A stretch of 64,000 bases of DNA, taken from positions 131,034,689-131,098,688 of the forward strand of contig NC_068938.1 of assembly GCF_016801865.2 (NCBI RefSeq). The letters run 5' to 3'. Under the pieces are notes generated by a model, which was not told where the DNA came from, did no database searches, and saw nothing but the letters and a program-made list of their open reading frames with translations. The translations under genes were made by a program, and so were the position numbers. This DNA comes from Culex pipiens pallens. Taxonomy: Eukaryota > Arthropoda > Insecta > Diptera > Culicidae. The first letter of the stretch is position 1. The number at the start of each line of letters is the position of its first letter. Below are positions 22,969 through 35,180 of this stretch, piece by piece.

Positions 22969-23283
22969 GATTCAAAATATTCTATCAGTGGAAATTGCGT
23001 TTTTTTCTGAAAAAATATGTTTTTTGAAACTAATGGAGATGAGTGTTACATACCAAGCAAAAATAAAAAAATTGATTAAAAAAATACTTTTATGAAATTT
23101 TATAGCAAATGAAAGTAAAAGAAATGCTAAACATTTTGGAATAATTATGGCATATTATAAGGCTCATATGCAAACTGTTCCAATTTACATGAGCCATCAT
23201 ACGTCTACTCTCATGCTACTTTATATGAGAAAAAGCTATTTCTAAAAAAAGCACTTTTTACCGATAGAATATTTTGAATCGTA
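22966..23283. repeat. Inverted-repeat (foldback) element
   Basis: 21-bp perfect inverted repeats lie at 22966-22986 (TACGATTCAAAATATTCTAT...) and 23263-23283. The same terminal word in partial form (GATAAAATATTTTGAATC) is at about 30706, showing a dispersed family. The S3 SINE at 22703 interrupts its left part. Confidence 0.65.
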
Positions 23284-23459
23284 TCGATATATATTTTTTT
23301 GTTTCTACCTTACCGTGGGATAAATCAATTATATCGATAGTTTCCAAAGTTTAGAAGATACTAAAATTTGTGTAACGTGGTGCAAAAAGCTCTTGTTGTT
23401 GTACCGTTTTAAATTTTAAAAATTCAGCTTATTGTAGAAAATTGGCCACTCCAAAAAAA

Positions 23460-23664
23460 CACAAACTTATTCTGGCAACCCTGTCTCAAGTTATGACCGC
23501 TTATGTAATATTTGTGTACTTGCACTTGCCGGATCTTAATTGGAGTAAAAAAAAAAAAAGGTTGGTTTCCAAAGAATCATTAAGTAAGATAAAAATTATT
23601 TCCAGATCTTTTATGTGATTTATGTTATTTTAAGTAGTGAGGAATGCACCAACCACATAGGTGG
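23460..23664 (-). repeat. Inverted fragment of the GCCTTCCTCACT dispersed repeat
   Basis: It reads CTGGCAACCCTGTCTCAAGT then ATGACCGCTTA and ends TAGTGAGGAATGCACCAACC then ACATAGGTGG, the reverse of the family's left end plus one tandem unit. Confidence 0.65.
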
Positions 23665-23827
23665 AAAAAACAAACTTCTGAGAAAAACCTTTCGGCCCTG
23701 TCTAAATATTTTGGAAAAAATCAAAATTCATTTGTTTTTTGGGATTGGGGTTTATGCAGTTGAGTTGAGCATGCGCAGTTTTTTTTTGTCAAGTTTTGTA
23801 GGACAGTGTAACCGATCCACGAATATA

Positions 23828-24051
23828 ACGAAAAACGAAACTATTGGCACTACGCCCCCCGGGGCATGGCCTTCCTCTAACGTGGGATTTCTGCTCCAGC
23901 GCCTCTGACGAGACAGGAGAAACCGGGACCGACGTTTTACTTCACCATCCGATAGAAGCTCAGTGGATAAGGCGGGAATCGAACCCGCGTCTCATAGCAT
24001 CATCGGGATCGGCAGCCGAAGCCGCTACCCCTGCGCCACGAGACCCACCCT
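23828..24051 (-). mobile_element. tRNA-derived SINE (family S4), second copy
   Basis: It is flanked by the perfect 13-bp duplication ATCCACGAATATA (23815-23827, 24052-24064). It has the same length, orientation and boxes as the copy at 10288-10511, with only scattered differences visible. Both copies are recent. Confidence 0.9.
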
Positions 24052-24502
24052 ATCCACGAATATACAGTATGTAAAAAAAGTATTTACACACCTTGGGCAC
24101 TATGCACATTTTATGATAAAACATGTAAACAATTTAATGTTTGACAGAAACCTAATACTACGTTTTGTTCAGAAACTCATGCCGAACATTTTGCTATAAA
24201 AAGCTTAAGATGATTTCCATAAAAAGTTATATAACAAATAGTAATACAGAAACAAAAAAAAAAGATTGTACAACTTTCGAAAAATTAACATAAATAAAGT
24301 TGTTTGTTGACAAATCACCATAAATCCAGTCTCCTAACTCCAAATAGGCATCCTTGACTGATTAAAAAATAATTTGGATTGAATATGAAGTTTACTAACT
24401 ACTTAGTATAAAAGTTTATATAACTCTGGAAATTCTATATAAAGCTTATCCAAACTGAATTTTGCAAACTTTTAATTTAACTAAATGTCAATATATGACC
24501 AT

Positions 24503-24822
24503 CAAAAAAAAAATCAAACCATCCACATTAACGACCCCCGGGTCTTTTGTGGTCTCTATTGCAAGTTTCTGCTCGAACCTAGGAGTCCGAAGGCTTGAAT
24601 GGGGAGAGCACCCAAACCTCTTTTTACTCCAAGGAACCTTCCACCCCAGTGTTTGAACTGACGACCTTTGGATTGCGAGTCCAACCGCCGCCAGCGATTC
24701 CACCGGAGTAGGCTTGGTTTGGTGTGTTGTTTGTACTTATGGCATGGAGACGACTCCTACACCTAGAATGACTTAACGGCCTAACAACCAAGGTCGGGAC
24801 CGACATTTTACTTCCTCATCCG
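24503..24822 (-). mobile_element. 5'-truncated SINE (family S2)
   Basis: It is flanked by ATGACCAT (24495-24502, 24823-24830). On the minus strand it starts in the shared central domain (GGATGAGGAAGTAAAATGTC) and so lacks the first tRNA head. It keeps the second module (GTTGGACTCGCAATCC) and the T-rich tail. 5' truncation is a hallmark of LINE-driven retroposition. Confidence 0.85.
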
Positions 24823-25049
24823 ATGACCATACAATTGCTGAATAAACATTTTGATGTGGGTATAACACCGTTTTGGGGGCCTTTGTATCGATAGAATAGA
24901 TTTTTCGTTGGAATTTCGTACCAACCCGGAATGATGTCGTAGGAAAATCCGCCGGCATCCAAACCGGTCCACGATTCACAAGTCAACCTATGTGGCATCG
25001 GATAGGGCATACAAATTCCGATCTTTTGATAACCAAACAAATATTTTTT

Positions 25050-25700
25050 TCAAAGGTGGGCAAACATGTGTACTAATTTAAAAAAATGGAAAACTGCGAC
25101 TATTTTCAAAAAGGTTACCTAAAAATGGCTATAATTTGAAAACGGTGCACTTTATAAAAATTTCACTAGAGTACTTTTGATTGCAAATTTGATTTTACAT
25201 CGAAAAATGAAGTTGAAAAATTTTTGCGACCAATATTTCGATTTTTTGAAAACATTAGTGTTGATTCGAAAATTCATAACTCGGTCAAAAATTTTTTGCA
25301 CAACCTGGAAATTTCTGAAAAGTTGGCATTTTATGTCCCCCAAAACATATAAAAAATAGTGTTTTTTTGCAAATAAAGTTTTAGTGACAAAAAGTTAAAA
25401 TAAAAATCACCAATGGTTTTTTTACCGTGTATCATTTTTTTTCAGTGTAGTCCTTATCCATACCTTCAACTTTCCCGAAGACAACAAATCGATCGAAAAA
25501 TTCCTTCAAAAGATACAGATTTTTGAATTTTCATATATCATTTTTGTATGGACAGCTAACAAATTTGTATGGAAAATTATATGGACAAACTAATGATGCA
25601 AAATGGCTTCTTTGGGCATACCGAAAGCACCAAAAAAAGTTTCATCCGGATTAAAAAATACAAATAAAATCGAATGACAGAAATCTCAGAGAATTGCTAT
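25050..25700 (+). repeat. Fragment of the palindromic repeat family (family P)
   Basis: It shares words with the palindromes at 41.8-45.6 and 49.3-51.1 kb: GGGCAAACATGTGTACTAAT, CCTGGAAATTTCTGAAAAGT, GTTTTAGTGACAAAAAGTTA, TTATATGGACAAACTAATGA. Only one arm is present; the foldback at 25703 adjoins its end. Confidence 0.65.
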
Positions 25701-25702
25701 TT

Positions 25703-27197
25703 CACGGCGTGTTTTCTAGAACAACCTTATCAGGAAAAAATAGTCATCGCCACTTTCAAATGTGTCTTATAGGAAATTTTCTCAGCTTTCCAATGCTTCT
25801 AAAAGCGAAATGTTTCATCGGGAAATTTTTGAGATATCTCTATTATAGGTTTTTTGGTTTTAAATTCCTTTATTATTTATTGGAAACTTTATACTAACAG
25901 TTCAAAAAACTTATCAAATGATGTGTTTATGAGTCATTTACTCATCAAAATGTTAGCACATTTTGATGAGTAAGACAAGAAACAACTTTGTAGAAGGTTG
26001 CAAGCCGCTAAACATTTTGCTAAACAGTGTAAAAATTTATTTTTTACAAGAATTATTTGATAGTTACATATTTTTTGTGTACAAATATCACATGTCTACT
26101 CTGATTTAGCTTGTTCAACAGAAACATTGGCAGGTTTGTGATTGTTAATGGTATTATTGGATTTTAATGCATAAATTTGATATTTTCTTAAGCAAACATT
26201 AATCAGGAACATAAATACAAATATGATTTGAAATCGAAAATGTACTACATATTACTGTAGCAACTTCAAAAGTCATATTTTCATGAGTATAAAATAAAGA
26301 TTTTATCTTTATAAAAAAGTTTTCTGTACAAAATGCACTTAAAAGTAGCAATAAAACTCGAGTCTTCCAATTCAGAATTCTGAAAACACAGTCACAAACA
26401 TTTATTTTTGTTTGAACAAAAATTAAATAGTATTTTAACAAAAAAAAATCTAACAAAAACATTTTTTCCAAATTATTTGAACAAAAATTAAGACATATAT
26501 ATTTTTTTAAGATGAGATTGAAGATGAGAGTCTTATAAACTTCTAAAATATTGCTAATACCTTGATCATTTAATACAAAAAAACGGAACAATCATTTCAT
26601 ACTAATGAAAAGTATTTCTCCTAAAGCTAGCAACAGTAATTTGCAGTATAATTTCGAGTATAAAACATGTTTTATATCCATGTAACTAGTTGGTGTTTGA
26701 TTAAGGGAATATGATATTCATTCATAAAAATGTTGTAATACCCGATCAATCTCAAACCTGTAGAAATTTCGGTTGTATCAGCTAATTCCAAGCTGAATCA
26801 GAGCAGACCAGTGTTATTTGTACACAACAATTATGTAATAATCTATTTGTTCTTGTAAAAATAATATTTGAATTCAGTTGAAACTTAATTTTCAAAACGT
26901 TTAGCGGTTTGCAACCTTCTACAAAGTTGTTTCTTGTCTTATTTTGCACATTTTGGTCAGTAAAATACACATGAAACACATCATTTGACAAGTTTTTTGG
27001 ACTGTCATTTAAAAGTTTCCAATAAATGATCAAGGATTTTAAAAGAAAAAACTTGAAATAGAGATATCTCAGAAATTTCCCGATGAAACATTTCGCTCTT
27101 AGAAGCGTTGGAAAGCTGAGAAAATTTCCTATAAGACACTTTTGAAAGTAGTGATGACTATTTTTTCTCCATAAGGTTGCCCAGAAAACACGCCGTG
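25703..27197. mobile_element. 1.5-kb foldback element with ~400-500-bp inverted arms
   Basis: The outer tips are CACGGCGTGTTTTCT (25703-25717) and its exact complement at 27183-27197. Inverted similarity continues inward for roughly 400-500 bp: TTTCCTATAAGACA, GAAATGTTTCATCGGGAAAT and ACAACTTTGTAGAAGGTTGC all have mirrored partners. The remaining middle (about 26200-26700) is AT-rich without a transposase. The 130-codon frame at 26199-26591 has no domain. Confidence 0.75.
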
Positions 27198-27255
27198 TAT
27201 TTATCAAAAACTGTAGGTAAACATTCCTGAAGCAGTTGTCCCTATTTGCCAAGTA

Positions 27256-27882
27256 CAGTCATCCCACATATTCGGAACACTTTTGTGGTAATTTGTCAAT
27301 AGGATGCAAAATGCAACTTTTCTGCCGACCCTGCTATTTTTAGAGCCTTTATTTGGACATTCTCTTGCTATTTCACTAGTAAAAGTAGTTCTTTTTAAAC
27401 AAAAACTGCATTTCCAGACTATTTTATCCTGCGCAGCAAAACACTGCCTCCAAAATGCCTGTTCCATAATTGTGGGATGTTATTGTGTCTCCCACAATTG
27501 TGGAACACCTGAATTTAACGGATATTTTCACAAAAAAAGTTATCAGACCATTCATAAAACATTACTAAGCATAAGTTTTATTGGTTTCAGAGTGCGAAGT
27601 CATTAATTTGTAAAAAATATGTACTCTAGGAGAAAAAAAAAAGTTTGTTTACATCGTAAGAAAAAAGTCTTCCGAATTTGTGGATTTCACGGGTCAATGT
27701 TTTTCTTTGAAAACTTGATATAAAACGTAAAAATGTACTGCCGGTCTATACATCAATCGAAAGGTCGCAAGAAAAGCTTTCACATGAAGGTAAAAGAAAA
27801 TCATTATGTTCAATTATCGATTTTCTATGATTTGTTGAACATTGGCCGATCTGTAAACTGTTCCGAATATGAGGGATGACTG
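27256..27882. mobile_element. TA-flanked pogo/Tigger-like MITE
   Basis: The ends CAGTCATCCCACATATTCGG and, mirrored, CAGTCATCCCTCATATTCGG (both continuing AACA) differ at one base over 24. They are flanked by TA (27254-27255, 27883-27884). CAG tips with TA targets are typical of the pogo branch of Tc1/mariner. The interior repeats the CCACAATTGTGG and CCACAATTGTGGAACAC words near 27470-27510. No transposase. Confidence 0.8.
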
Positions 27883-27889
27883 TATCTGA

Positions 27890-29190
27890 TGAAATTTTGC
27901 TTTGCCCCAGTAAAACACTTGATAAGATTGCCCGCATAGCATGCCGTTCAAAATGTGCTTCAACCAGCTGATTTGGTTCCCTTTCAATCCGGTATCCACA
28001 ACACTACACAAACACAGTCCCAGCAACAACAAAAACGCGCGCAGCACTCAGAACACGCGTGTATTTATCGCGTTTCATATTACACCACACTGTTCACCTG
28101 TTCACACACAAATCTAGTCGAGTCAAGTTGAGACAGGGCTTAGCAAGAGAAGGCGCCCCGTTCAAAAGAGTTATCATTCTATGCACCGATTCAGCGCGAA
28201 ATCACTGAGCTGCTACCGGGCTCTTTCCAGTCAATTACGCCCATTAATTCGCAGGCGTTCTATTTCTGGAACTCTGTCACGCGCCAATTGACCACACTCC
28301 GGCAATCCGCACAAATCAACGAGCAGGTCGTCGCCGTCGTCGCGTAACACACTCACTCACCAACACTGTGACGTGACGTTTGTGGACATGGTCCAGAGAA
28401 CTCCACTGCCACTGTCGAGTGTGCTACACTGCTGGAACTCACTGTTTTGACCAATTTGGTTTTATCGTGGAATCTCTTGGTAATTGGTCTTTGGACGGGG
28501 ACCTCCCTTCACCGCGGGTTCAGCGAGCTTGAACAGACTTAAGTAACTTTGACACACAGTACCACTTTCATTCCCTCTGGTGAGCCGTACAAACACCTGC
28601 CGCCGTTGACCACAACTCGAACTCAACGCTCAAATCTCTTGGACGCGCGCGCGCTTGGTCACACCTTACGTACTCTACGCGAACCGTTCCGTGTGGACAT
28701 CCACACGACACTAACGACTTGAGCCCCGCGCCGTCTGAGCAGAGCAAGCAATCCCGCGATGTGACGACACCCGCGATGCGGTGAACTCACACTTTGCGAA
28801 GACCCTGTGTTAGAAGCGTCCGGGCGCGCCTTTTCCGATGGCCAGTCTCGCGATCACTGGCCGCCGTTGTTGTGTTTGAAAGTGCTCTAGGAGACGACGC
28901 GGAACCCAGCAGCAGCAACAGCAGACTCAGCCAACCGCGGCGAAAAACCTCACTCCACCTCCCTTCTTTCCCACCTGTGTGTGGTGGCCACCATCGACGG
29001 CCACTTGCTGCAGCAGCAAGTTGTGCGATGTTGATGTCGGCTTTGATTACTCTCTGCGGCGGTGGTACCCGACTGTGGTGGCGTGTGTGACAGTGTTGCG
29101 ACGAAGGCGACGGCGACGACGCGATGTAGCAGAATGTGGGGTAAAGTGGGACAGGCCAAATTTTGCTGAATGACCATTAGATTTTCCCAT
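27890..29190. other. GC-rich single-copy DNA, likely promoter/5' UTR
   Basis: A CpG-rich stretch (about 28200-29140) has minus-strand donor-like sites (GTGAGT near 28358 and 28426), trinucleotide runs and overlapping meaningless frames. No minus ATG leads openly to a good donor. I read it as a regulatory or untranslated first-exon region of a minus-strand gene. Confidence 0.35.
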
Positions 29191-29194
29191 TTTG

Positions 29195-30690
29195 AGGTCA
29201 AAGCAGTGTTGAGTTATCGTGGCACCCGTTTTTTGAAACTGCTAACTTTAAAAAAGCTATATCTCGGCAATGGTACATCCAACTGTCTTTAAAGAAACAA
29301 TGTTAATAGTTGAAAATGTAAACAGTCCCATCCCGTTTTTGGACACACGATTTTTTCAATCATTTCTGCTTGCCAAAAATGAACATAAATTTTGTAAATT
29401 GTTCGTTATTGTGTGAATTTCTTAAATATAAAAAAGTTGATTTAAAAATGCTTTTTGTGTAACTTTATGCTAATCAAGGGTAAAAGAAATGCAAAACATT
29501 TTGAAACAATTCATATAATAAGACTTATTAACAAATAATTAGAATTTACTTGCGCCACCATGCGCTACCGCTCATGGTACTTTTTATAGGAAAACAGTTT
29601 TTGCCTTCCTCACCTCAATGAGGAAAGGCTATAAAATCATTCGAAAAATGAACTTCTTAATTCGACCTCTTAGACCCACTTTCACTCATATATATCGACT
29701 GAGAATCAAATTCTGAACAAATGTCTGTGTCTGTAAGTCCATGCACACGATTATCTCCGGACTGGCTGAACCGATTCGAACCGTTCTGGTCTCATTTTAT
29801 CCTTCTTGGGGTCCCACAAGACCCTAGTTAATATTATGAAATTTACAAAAGAACGATTTTAGCTAAACTTCGAAGGATTGTAAAAACGGTGGTTTTCGTA
29901 AGAAAACCCATCATGCTATATATTATAAAAAAGGTATTTAAAAACTTTTCCAACGCGTTCAACAGATTGAAGATCTGACAATCCTATCAAAACTTAATAG
30001 CACTTAAGTGTTATTCATACACTTTTTTGTGGCCAGATCTCAGATATTTTAATAAAAATAAACAGTGTTGCAAATGAGTGATAAAAAAAAAACTATCAAT
30101 TATCGCTGCACCATCAACATCCGAGAGTATAGCGACCGTCACTATAGCTTGTGAGATCTCTTCTTGTGTCTCGTGATTCCCAGCGATGGCATTCTCTCTC
30201 TATTACTCCTTCCCTTTTCATCGACTCTGCGCTCTCACCGCTGAGTCTCTCAATCTCTCCGAAAACTGCAATGAAAGAACGCGAGATGGCGATTAGGAAC
30301 CGTCCACGCATGACGTCCCTCTAAACTGCGTTTGCGAAATTGGTTTTGTGGCGGCTTTTGTGGTCAAACGCTGTGGCGATAGGATGATCGTGGAAGCGGG
30401 AAAGAGAGAGAAAATAAAAATGTCAATCGCGAGTGTGTAAACTCGAAACCGTGTTCGGCTATGTGAGGCGCTGAGAGTTTCAATAAGGAGAGAAGAGCAC
30501 TTGTATTTGAGGCGTGAATATTCAGGCGGGATAATTGAAGTTTCTTGGAGCTGATATTTTGATAATTTAACAACCCTAAAAATAAGTGTTATTTATACAC
30601 TTTTTTGAGGCTGTGTAGTGTATTCACTTTATGAATGCAAGGAAGGCATCAACCACCTAAGGGTGAATTAAGCATAGTTTTTTTCAGAAA
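29195..30690. repeat. Cluster of repeat fragments
   Basis: 29195-29320 matches the right half of the TTAA MITE (ATCGTGGCACCCGTTTTTTG). 29590-29960 is the continuous copy of the repeat interrupted at 6870-9700. 30070-30560 is GC-richer and flanked by matching pieces around AGTGTTATT...ATACACTTTTTTG (30010, 30585), so it looks like an insertion of about 0.55 kb. 30630-30690 is another GGAAGGCATCAACCACC end. Confidence 0.5.
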
Positions 30691-30901
30691 TACGCAATTT
30701 TCACCGATAAAATATTTTGAATCAAACATATTCTTAATCAGGAAGGTGAAACACAACTTTTTTGGTACAAATCTCCAATGGGTGTTTCCGATTTATAATT
30801 TTTTGCTTCCTCTATACCGTGTGGCATGTACTTTTTTAACTTATTGGTTCAATCTGAAAAGTTTTCAGTGAAAACTGAATTTTATTTATATTCCTGGTAT
30901 G

Positions 30902-31326
30902 CAGTGTTGGAATTCGAGCGAGAAGAAGGAAAGCATTTCTCGCTCGCGAGCGAGGGAGGGAACTTGTAGTACTTTTCTCTTCTCGCTCGCGCTCGCATTT
31001 TCGATCGCGTTCTCGCTCTCGCCGCGAGCGCTCGCGAGCGCCTCGTACTAGCCGTTCGTCCCAAGCTAGCAATTTGTTGATCAGGCTTATGAATACGAAC
31101 CAGGCAATTATATAGAGTTGTAACTCCAATTGCTGTGTTGTTTTTTTTTTTCGTTTCTAACACATTAAACTTCTCGCGAACGGGCAATTCTGGCTCGCGA
31201 GCTATCCCGTTCGCGAGCGGAGGAGAGCACGGGCAATCGGTGAGTTTCTCTCGGCAGCTCGAGACTCGCGGCGAGAACTCGAGAGAGAGAAATTTTTCTC
31301 GCGAGAGCGCGATAATACCAACACTG
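30902..31326. mobile_element. 425-bp hAT-like MITE with dense CTCGCGAGCG motifs
   Basis: The TIR CAGTGTTGG/CCAACACTG is flanked by a perfect 8-bp duplication CTGGTATG (30894-30901, 31327-31334). CAG(T/G)G tips and 8-bp targets are the hAT signature. Both subterminal halves are packed with GAGCGAG and CTCGCGAGCG palindromic words, about 20 in all, such as would bind a transposase. No ORF. Confidence 0.85.
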
Positions 31327-31334
31327 CTGGTATG

Positions 31335-33293
31335 TTTTCAACATTTTCGATTTTATAGGTTTTGTTGATTTCATTTTTTTAGGTAATAAAAAAAATGTTT
31401 TTAGCTTATTGTCAACACAACATTCAACGCAAAAAATCATTTTAGCGAAAAAAAAACATTTATCATCCAAAATTCACTAAAATTATTTTTTTATAAACCA
31501 GAACATGCTCAAAATGATTTGGAAAAGAATGCATTTTAATTGATTTCAGCTAACTGTACTTAAATTTGTATGGATATTTTAAAGTTTTTTCAAAAAATAT
31601 TTTGTGGTGGTCGAAAAAAGTATTTTAAGATAATTGCAACACCCATATTCCTCCGATTTTAACATTTAGTTTGCCTTAATCCTAAAAGCTTGAATTCCAA
31701 AAATGCTTGATAAATAATTGCTAGGTTCACTCACATTGAAACATGTGAAACTGTGTCCTAAAATAGGGATCAAAATATTAATAAATCATTAGTTTTTAAG
31801 CAACAAAAAAAAAGATTAGCATAAAAAGTTTAAAATAAACCTTTCTTTTGAAAAAGTATAAAATCACTTTACAAGTGATCAACGGGCCATTTTACATGAT
31901 TATTCAAAATGCGGGTCATACTTTGGTCACCCCTGTTATAAGCCAAAAAGCCTGTTGAAAAACATAAAAAATGAAATCTCTTAAATTCCAAAAAAGTCTT
32001 TCTCCATAACTGATTGATTTGGTGTTTGAATCTAGGTTTGAACCAACATGAAAAATATTGATTATTGACTAGATCTTGGCCATGAATAGGGTTATAGAAT
32101 TTTCACGATTTCACGGACAACGTAAAATTCGTAAAATTCCACAATCTCCGCGAAATTCCGTGAAATTCAAGGGTTTTCGGAAATCAATACACAAAAATAC
32201 CAAATGTTTTAAGTTTAAAGAGTGAATTTGATATCTTTTCAATTAAAAGCGTACTTTTTTTATTCTTGAATTGAATTCTTATATTTGAAAGGAACTCAAT
32301 TATTGAAATAGATTTGATAGAGTTAGTAAAACATTGAATTAGAAATAAATGCTTTGAATGCCTATTTAGTTGAACGAAAAAAGAAACTGTGATAAAAAAC
32401 ATACCTTAGTTTCGCATTTTCGGAAATGAGTACAATCGATTGTAATTATTGTATTTTGGTTTTATGTTTGCGTTTTCTATTTTATTTTGCAGCTTTTCTC
32501 AAAAGTTTAGTAAAAATAGAAGTGCAATAGACTGGAAACAAAATTTGATGCCATATATTTATTGTCACTTTTTGCACTATTGAGTTAGTTAAAAATCATT
32601 TTGAATTTTATAAAATTTCAATGTACAGTTCAGCAAAAAGTTCTCCTCGTAATTTTTTGTGAAAACTCATTTTATTAAAACTAATGAATGACTTTGGCTA
32701 AAAAATACTATGTTAGAAAATCAGCCCTTTTCCATATGGAGCCAACTCCAATTCAAAACATGGTTCCGAAATTTGTTCGCATCAGTATCAGCCTTTTCTG
32801 ACATTTATTACTTTTTCCTTAGTCTTGCAAAATTCACCCGAATTTTGAAGATTTGATTTGATGTCCACCCTGAAAACTACAATATTTTCAGCTTAAAAAA
32901 TCACTGAGCTTTGATGCTCAAAAAATGTTTTTATAAGTTATTCTAGCATTTTTCACGCTCCGTGAAACTTAAATATGAAAGAAATTCTTTTAAACATGAA
33001 AGCAATTTACATAAAAGATTATAAAACAATACAAAGCATAAAATGTCTTAAGTGTAAGACACTTTGAAAGCCCACTAAAAACCCAAACTCTCCTAGCAAA
33101 AATGTGAGTCCTACTGAGTGCCAAAGAAGTCACCCACCGCACGAGAGAGAGTGAACGCGCGTCTTGTTTACTCAACAGACCAAACACTCTTCTCGGTTAG
33201 TGGTCGTGCCAAACATAACCCTCGACAGTCGGTTGAGTACGGTGACTATCAAATATGAGCTGATCAAAGTGAACATGAGTATTCTAGTGCAAT
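31335..33293. other. AT-rich DNA with one hAT end fragment
   Basis: 31870-31937 is a hAT right end (CATACTTTGGTCACCCCTG) matching, inverted, the left end at 48695. Near 32100-32170 a short array repeats the CGTAAAATTC and CCGTGAAATTC words. Nothing else is supportable. Confidence 0.4.
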
Positions 33294-34403
33294 GTGGTGA
33301 CTAGAGGGTGACAAGCGGGAATTCCCGGGAAAAAAATCCCGGGAAATCGACAATTTTTGGACCTCTCGATTCCCGGGAAATTTGGTCGAGAGTCCCGGGA
33401 AATTTTCTACTTATAAATATCGAAGCAAAATGTTTAAAAATTTAAAAATTCGAAATGTTTTAGAGCATTGGATGTTCAATGTTCAAGTTCGACTAAACCT
33501 ATGCTTCTCTAATCTTGTTATTCAGAAAGTGTAAATTTTAACTTGTCGAAAATTCCAATGACTATAATTGAGAGAAGCCCAAAAAATTGTGGAGCCCAAA
33601 ATTTACCTTAAAGTAGCAGTTACATCCCAGAAATGAAATACAGTCCAGACTTGATTATCCGAAGTTTCGATTATCTGAAGTTCGATTATCCGAAGGTTTG
33701 TATAAAACTTCGGATAATCGAATCACGAACAAAAATTTTTATTTTCGTATTTCAACATCATATTCGAGTTCTGCAACTACATTTTAGTCAAATTTGAATC
33801 TTGGATTTTAAAATTTCCTCATAATCTTAGAGTAGTTTGGAGTAGTTTAAAGCTAAAAAATCAAAAATAAGACAGCGAAAATGTTGTTGTTGTCGAGATT
33901 CGATTATCTGAAGTTTTGTTTATTCGAAGTGAAATTTTGTTGTATAAATTTTTTTTGTTAAATTATTTTTATTTGTTATTTCTAAGAGGGAACACCCTTT
34001 TCAATAAGTTCAATTTCCATATCCTCATTAAGTCATTTTGTGTTTCTCATCAACCTCAATATTAGATTATATATTGAAAAAAAAACTCTAGCATTCTGTA
34101 AAGATTGTCTTAATCTTTGTTAAGGTCCGATATTTGTGAACATTCGCATTTCCTGATAAGTGTAAATATTTCTTCAATGAATATTTCCAGTTTACCTTAA
34201 AAAGAAAAAAAAAACTAGTTCAAATAGTTGTTTTGAGTCGTTATGTATCATATTGCAAAAATCTCGATACTGGGAAACTAGATATTTGCTTTTTTTCATT
34301 TTCACGAAAATCTAATAAACAGTTGCAAAGTAACCGCCGACCTTACAAGTCGCATTCTCAACGCCAGTCTGCAGTTTGTGTGCGCGTCGCCGCTTTTTTT
34401 AAA

Positions 34404-35180
34404 ATGTGCACCGTAGACAAAAACAGTGTGGTTCTGGATTTTTGTCAACTCCAAAACCAACCAAGCCCAAAGCTTGTAAAAAAATTTCTCGCAGACCTTC
34501 AAGTAAACCAAGAAAACTTGCGAGCATTGCAATTATGCAATAGAAGAAAAATAGCCGTGTTGCAGTTCGCCGACTCAGCAATGGCCTCGTCCATCATCGA
34601 CAAACCTCTGGTATATCAGGGTTGCAAAATCCCGATTTATCTGGACAACAACGCTACGGAAGTTCGTGTGCTTGACCTACATCTAGGCATAAGCAATGAT
34701 GACGTAGTCAAAGTGATGAGTAAATACGGCGAAGTTTTGACCATCACCAACGACCGCTGGATTAACTTCTTCCCAGGGATCCCAAATGGAGTTCGGACCC
34801 TGCGGATGTTGCTGAAACAGCCAACGCCGAAATCAATCACTATAAACAATGCTGCTGCAGCAGTGACGATTATAGGCAAAAAATCGCTTTGCAAACTCAA
34901 AGCAAAGAACAAAAAATGTGCGGATTCGAGAAAAAAGGTAAACCAAAAAAGCAGTACACAACCCATTGAACCCGAACCAAGCAGCAGCAGTAAAAGCAAC
35001 AACAGTAAACCAGAACAAAATGCAATGGAAACAAGTGAAATTGACGACGAAGACAACGATGGATTCGAGACCGTGCTTTCTAAGCACTCCCGCCGCCGAA
35101 AGCGCTTACAGGCATATTTGAACGCGGAAGACGAACTAACAAAAAAAACGAAGAGAGATGGCTGCAGAAGAAACAGATGA
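34404..35180 (+). CDS. Gag-like ORF1 remnant of a non-LTR retroelement, zinc knuckles missing
   Basis: The ATG at 34404 gives 258 codons; the open frame extends upstream without an ATG. The middle part (about residues 90-160: DVVKVMSKYGEVLTITNDRW, then NFFPGIPNGVRTLRMLLKQP) resembles the nucleic-acid-binding region of ORF1 proteins in I/Loa/Jockey-type elements. In those families a CCHC knuckle usually follows; here there are only lysine-rich residues with isolated cysteines. A Ser/Asn-rich linker, an acidic patch and a basic tail follow. A (TAA)n plus A-run at 35447-35471 ends the unit, and no ORF2 is present. It is either a degraded gag-only copy or a separate non-autonomous family. It lies within the hAT-like element. 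Confidence 0.65.
   Translation: MCTVDKNSVVLDFCQLQNQPSPKLVKKFLADLQVNQENLRALQLCNRRKIAVLQFADSAMASSIIDKPLVYQGCKIPIYLDNNATEVRVLDLHLGISNDDVVKVMSKYGEVLTITNDRWINFFPGIPNGVRTLRMLLKQPTPKSITINNAAAAVTIIGKKSLCKLKAKNKKCADSRKKVNQKSSTQPIEPEPSSSSKSNNSKPEQNAMETSEIDDEDNDGFETVLSKHSRRRKRLQAYLNAEDELTKKTKRDGCRRNR

Noticed and set aside
27814..28047. 77-codon minus frame with a signal-peptide-like start (LRAFLLLLGL)
   Set aside because: Its first codon is GTG with an in-frame stop just upstream, and its 3' half runs into the pogo-like MITE. No ATG start is available.
28794..29201. Overlapping plus and minus frames in CpG-rich DNA
   Set aside because: Arg/Pro or Cys/His-rich noise on both strands with no domain, and the minus frame runs into repeat sequence.
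34233..34403. Upstream extension of the second gag-like ORF
   Set aside because: It begins at TTG and has no ATG before 34404; it is more likely 5' UTR or flanking DNA.
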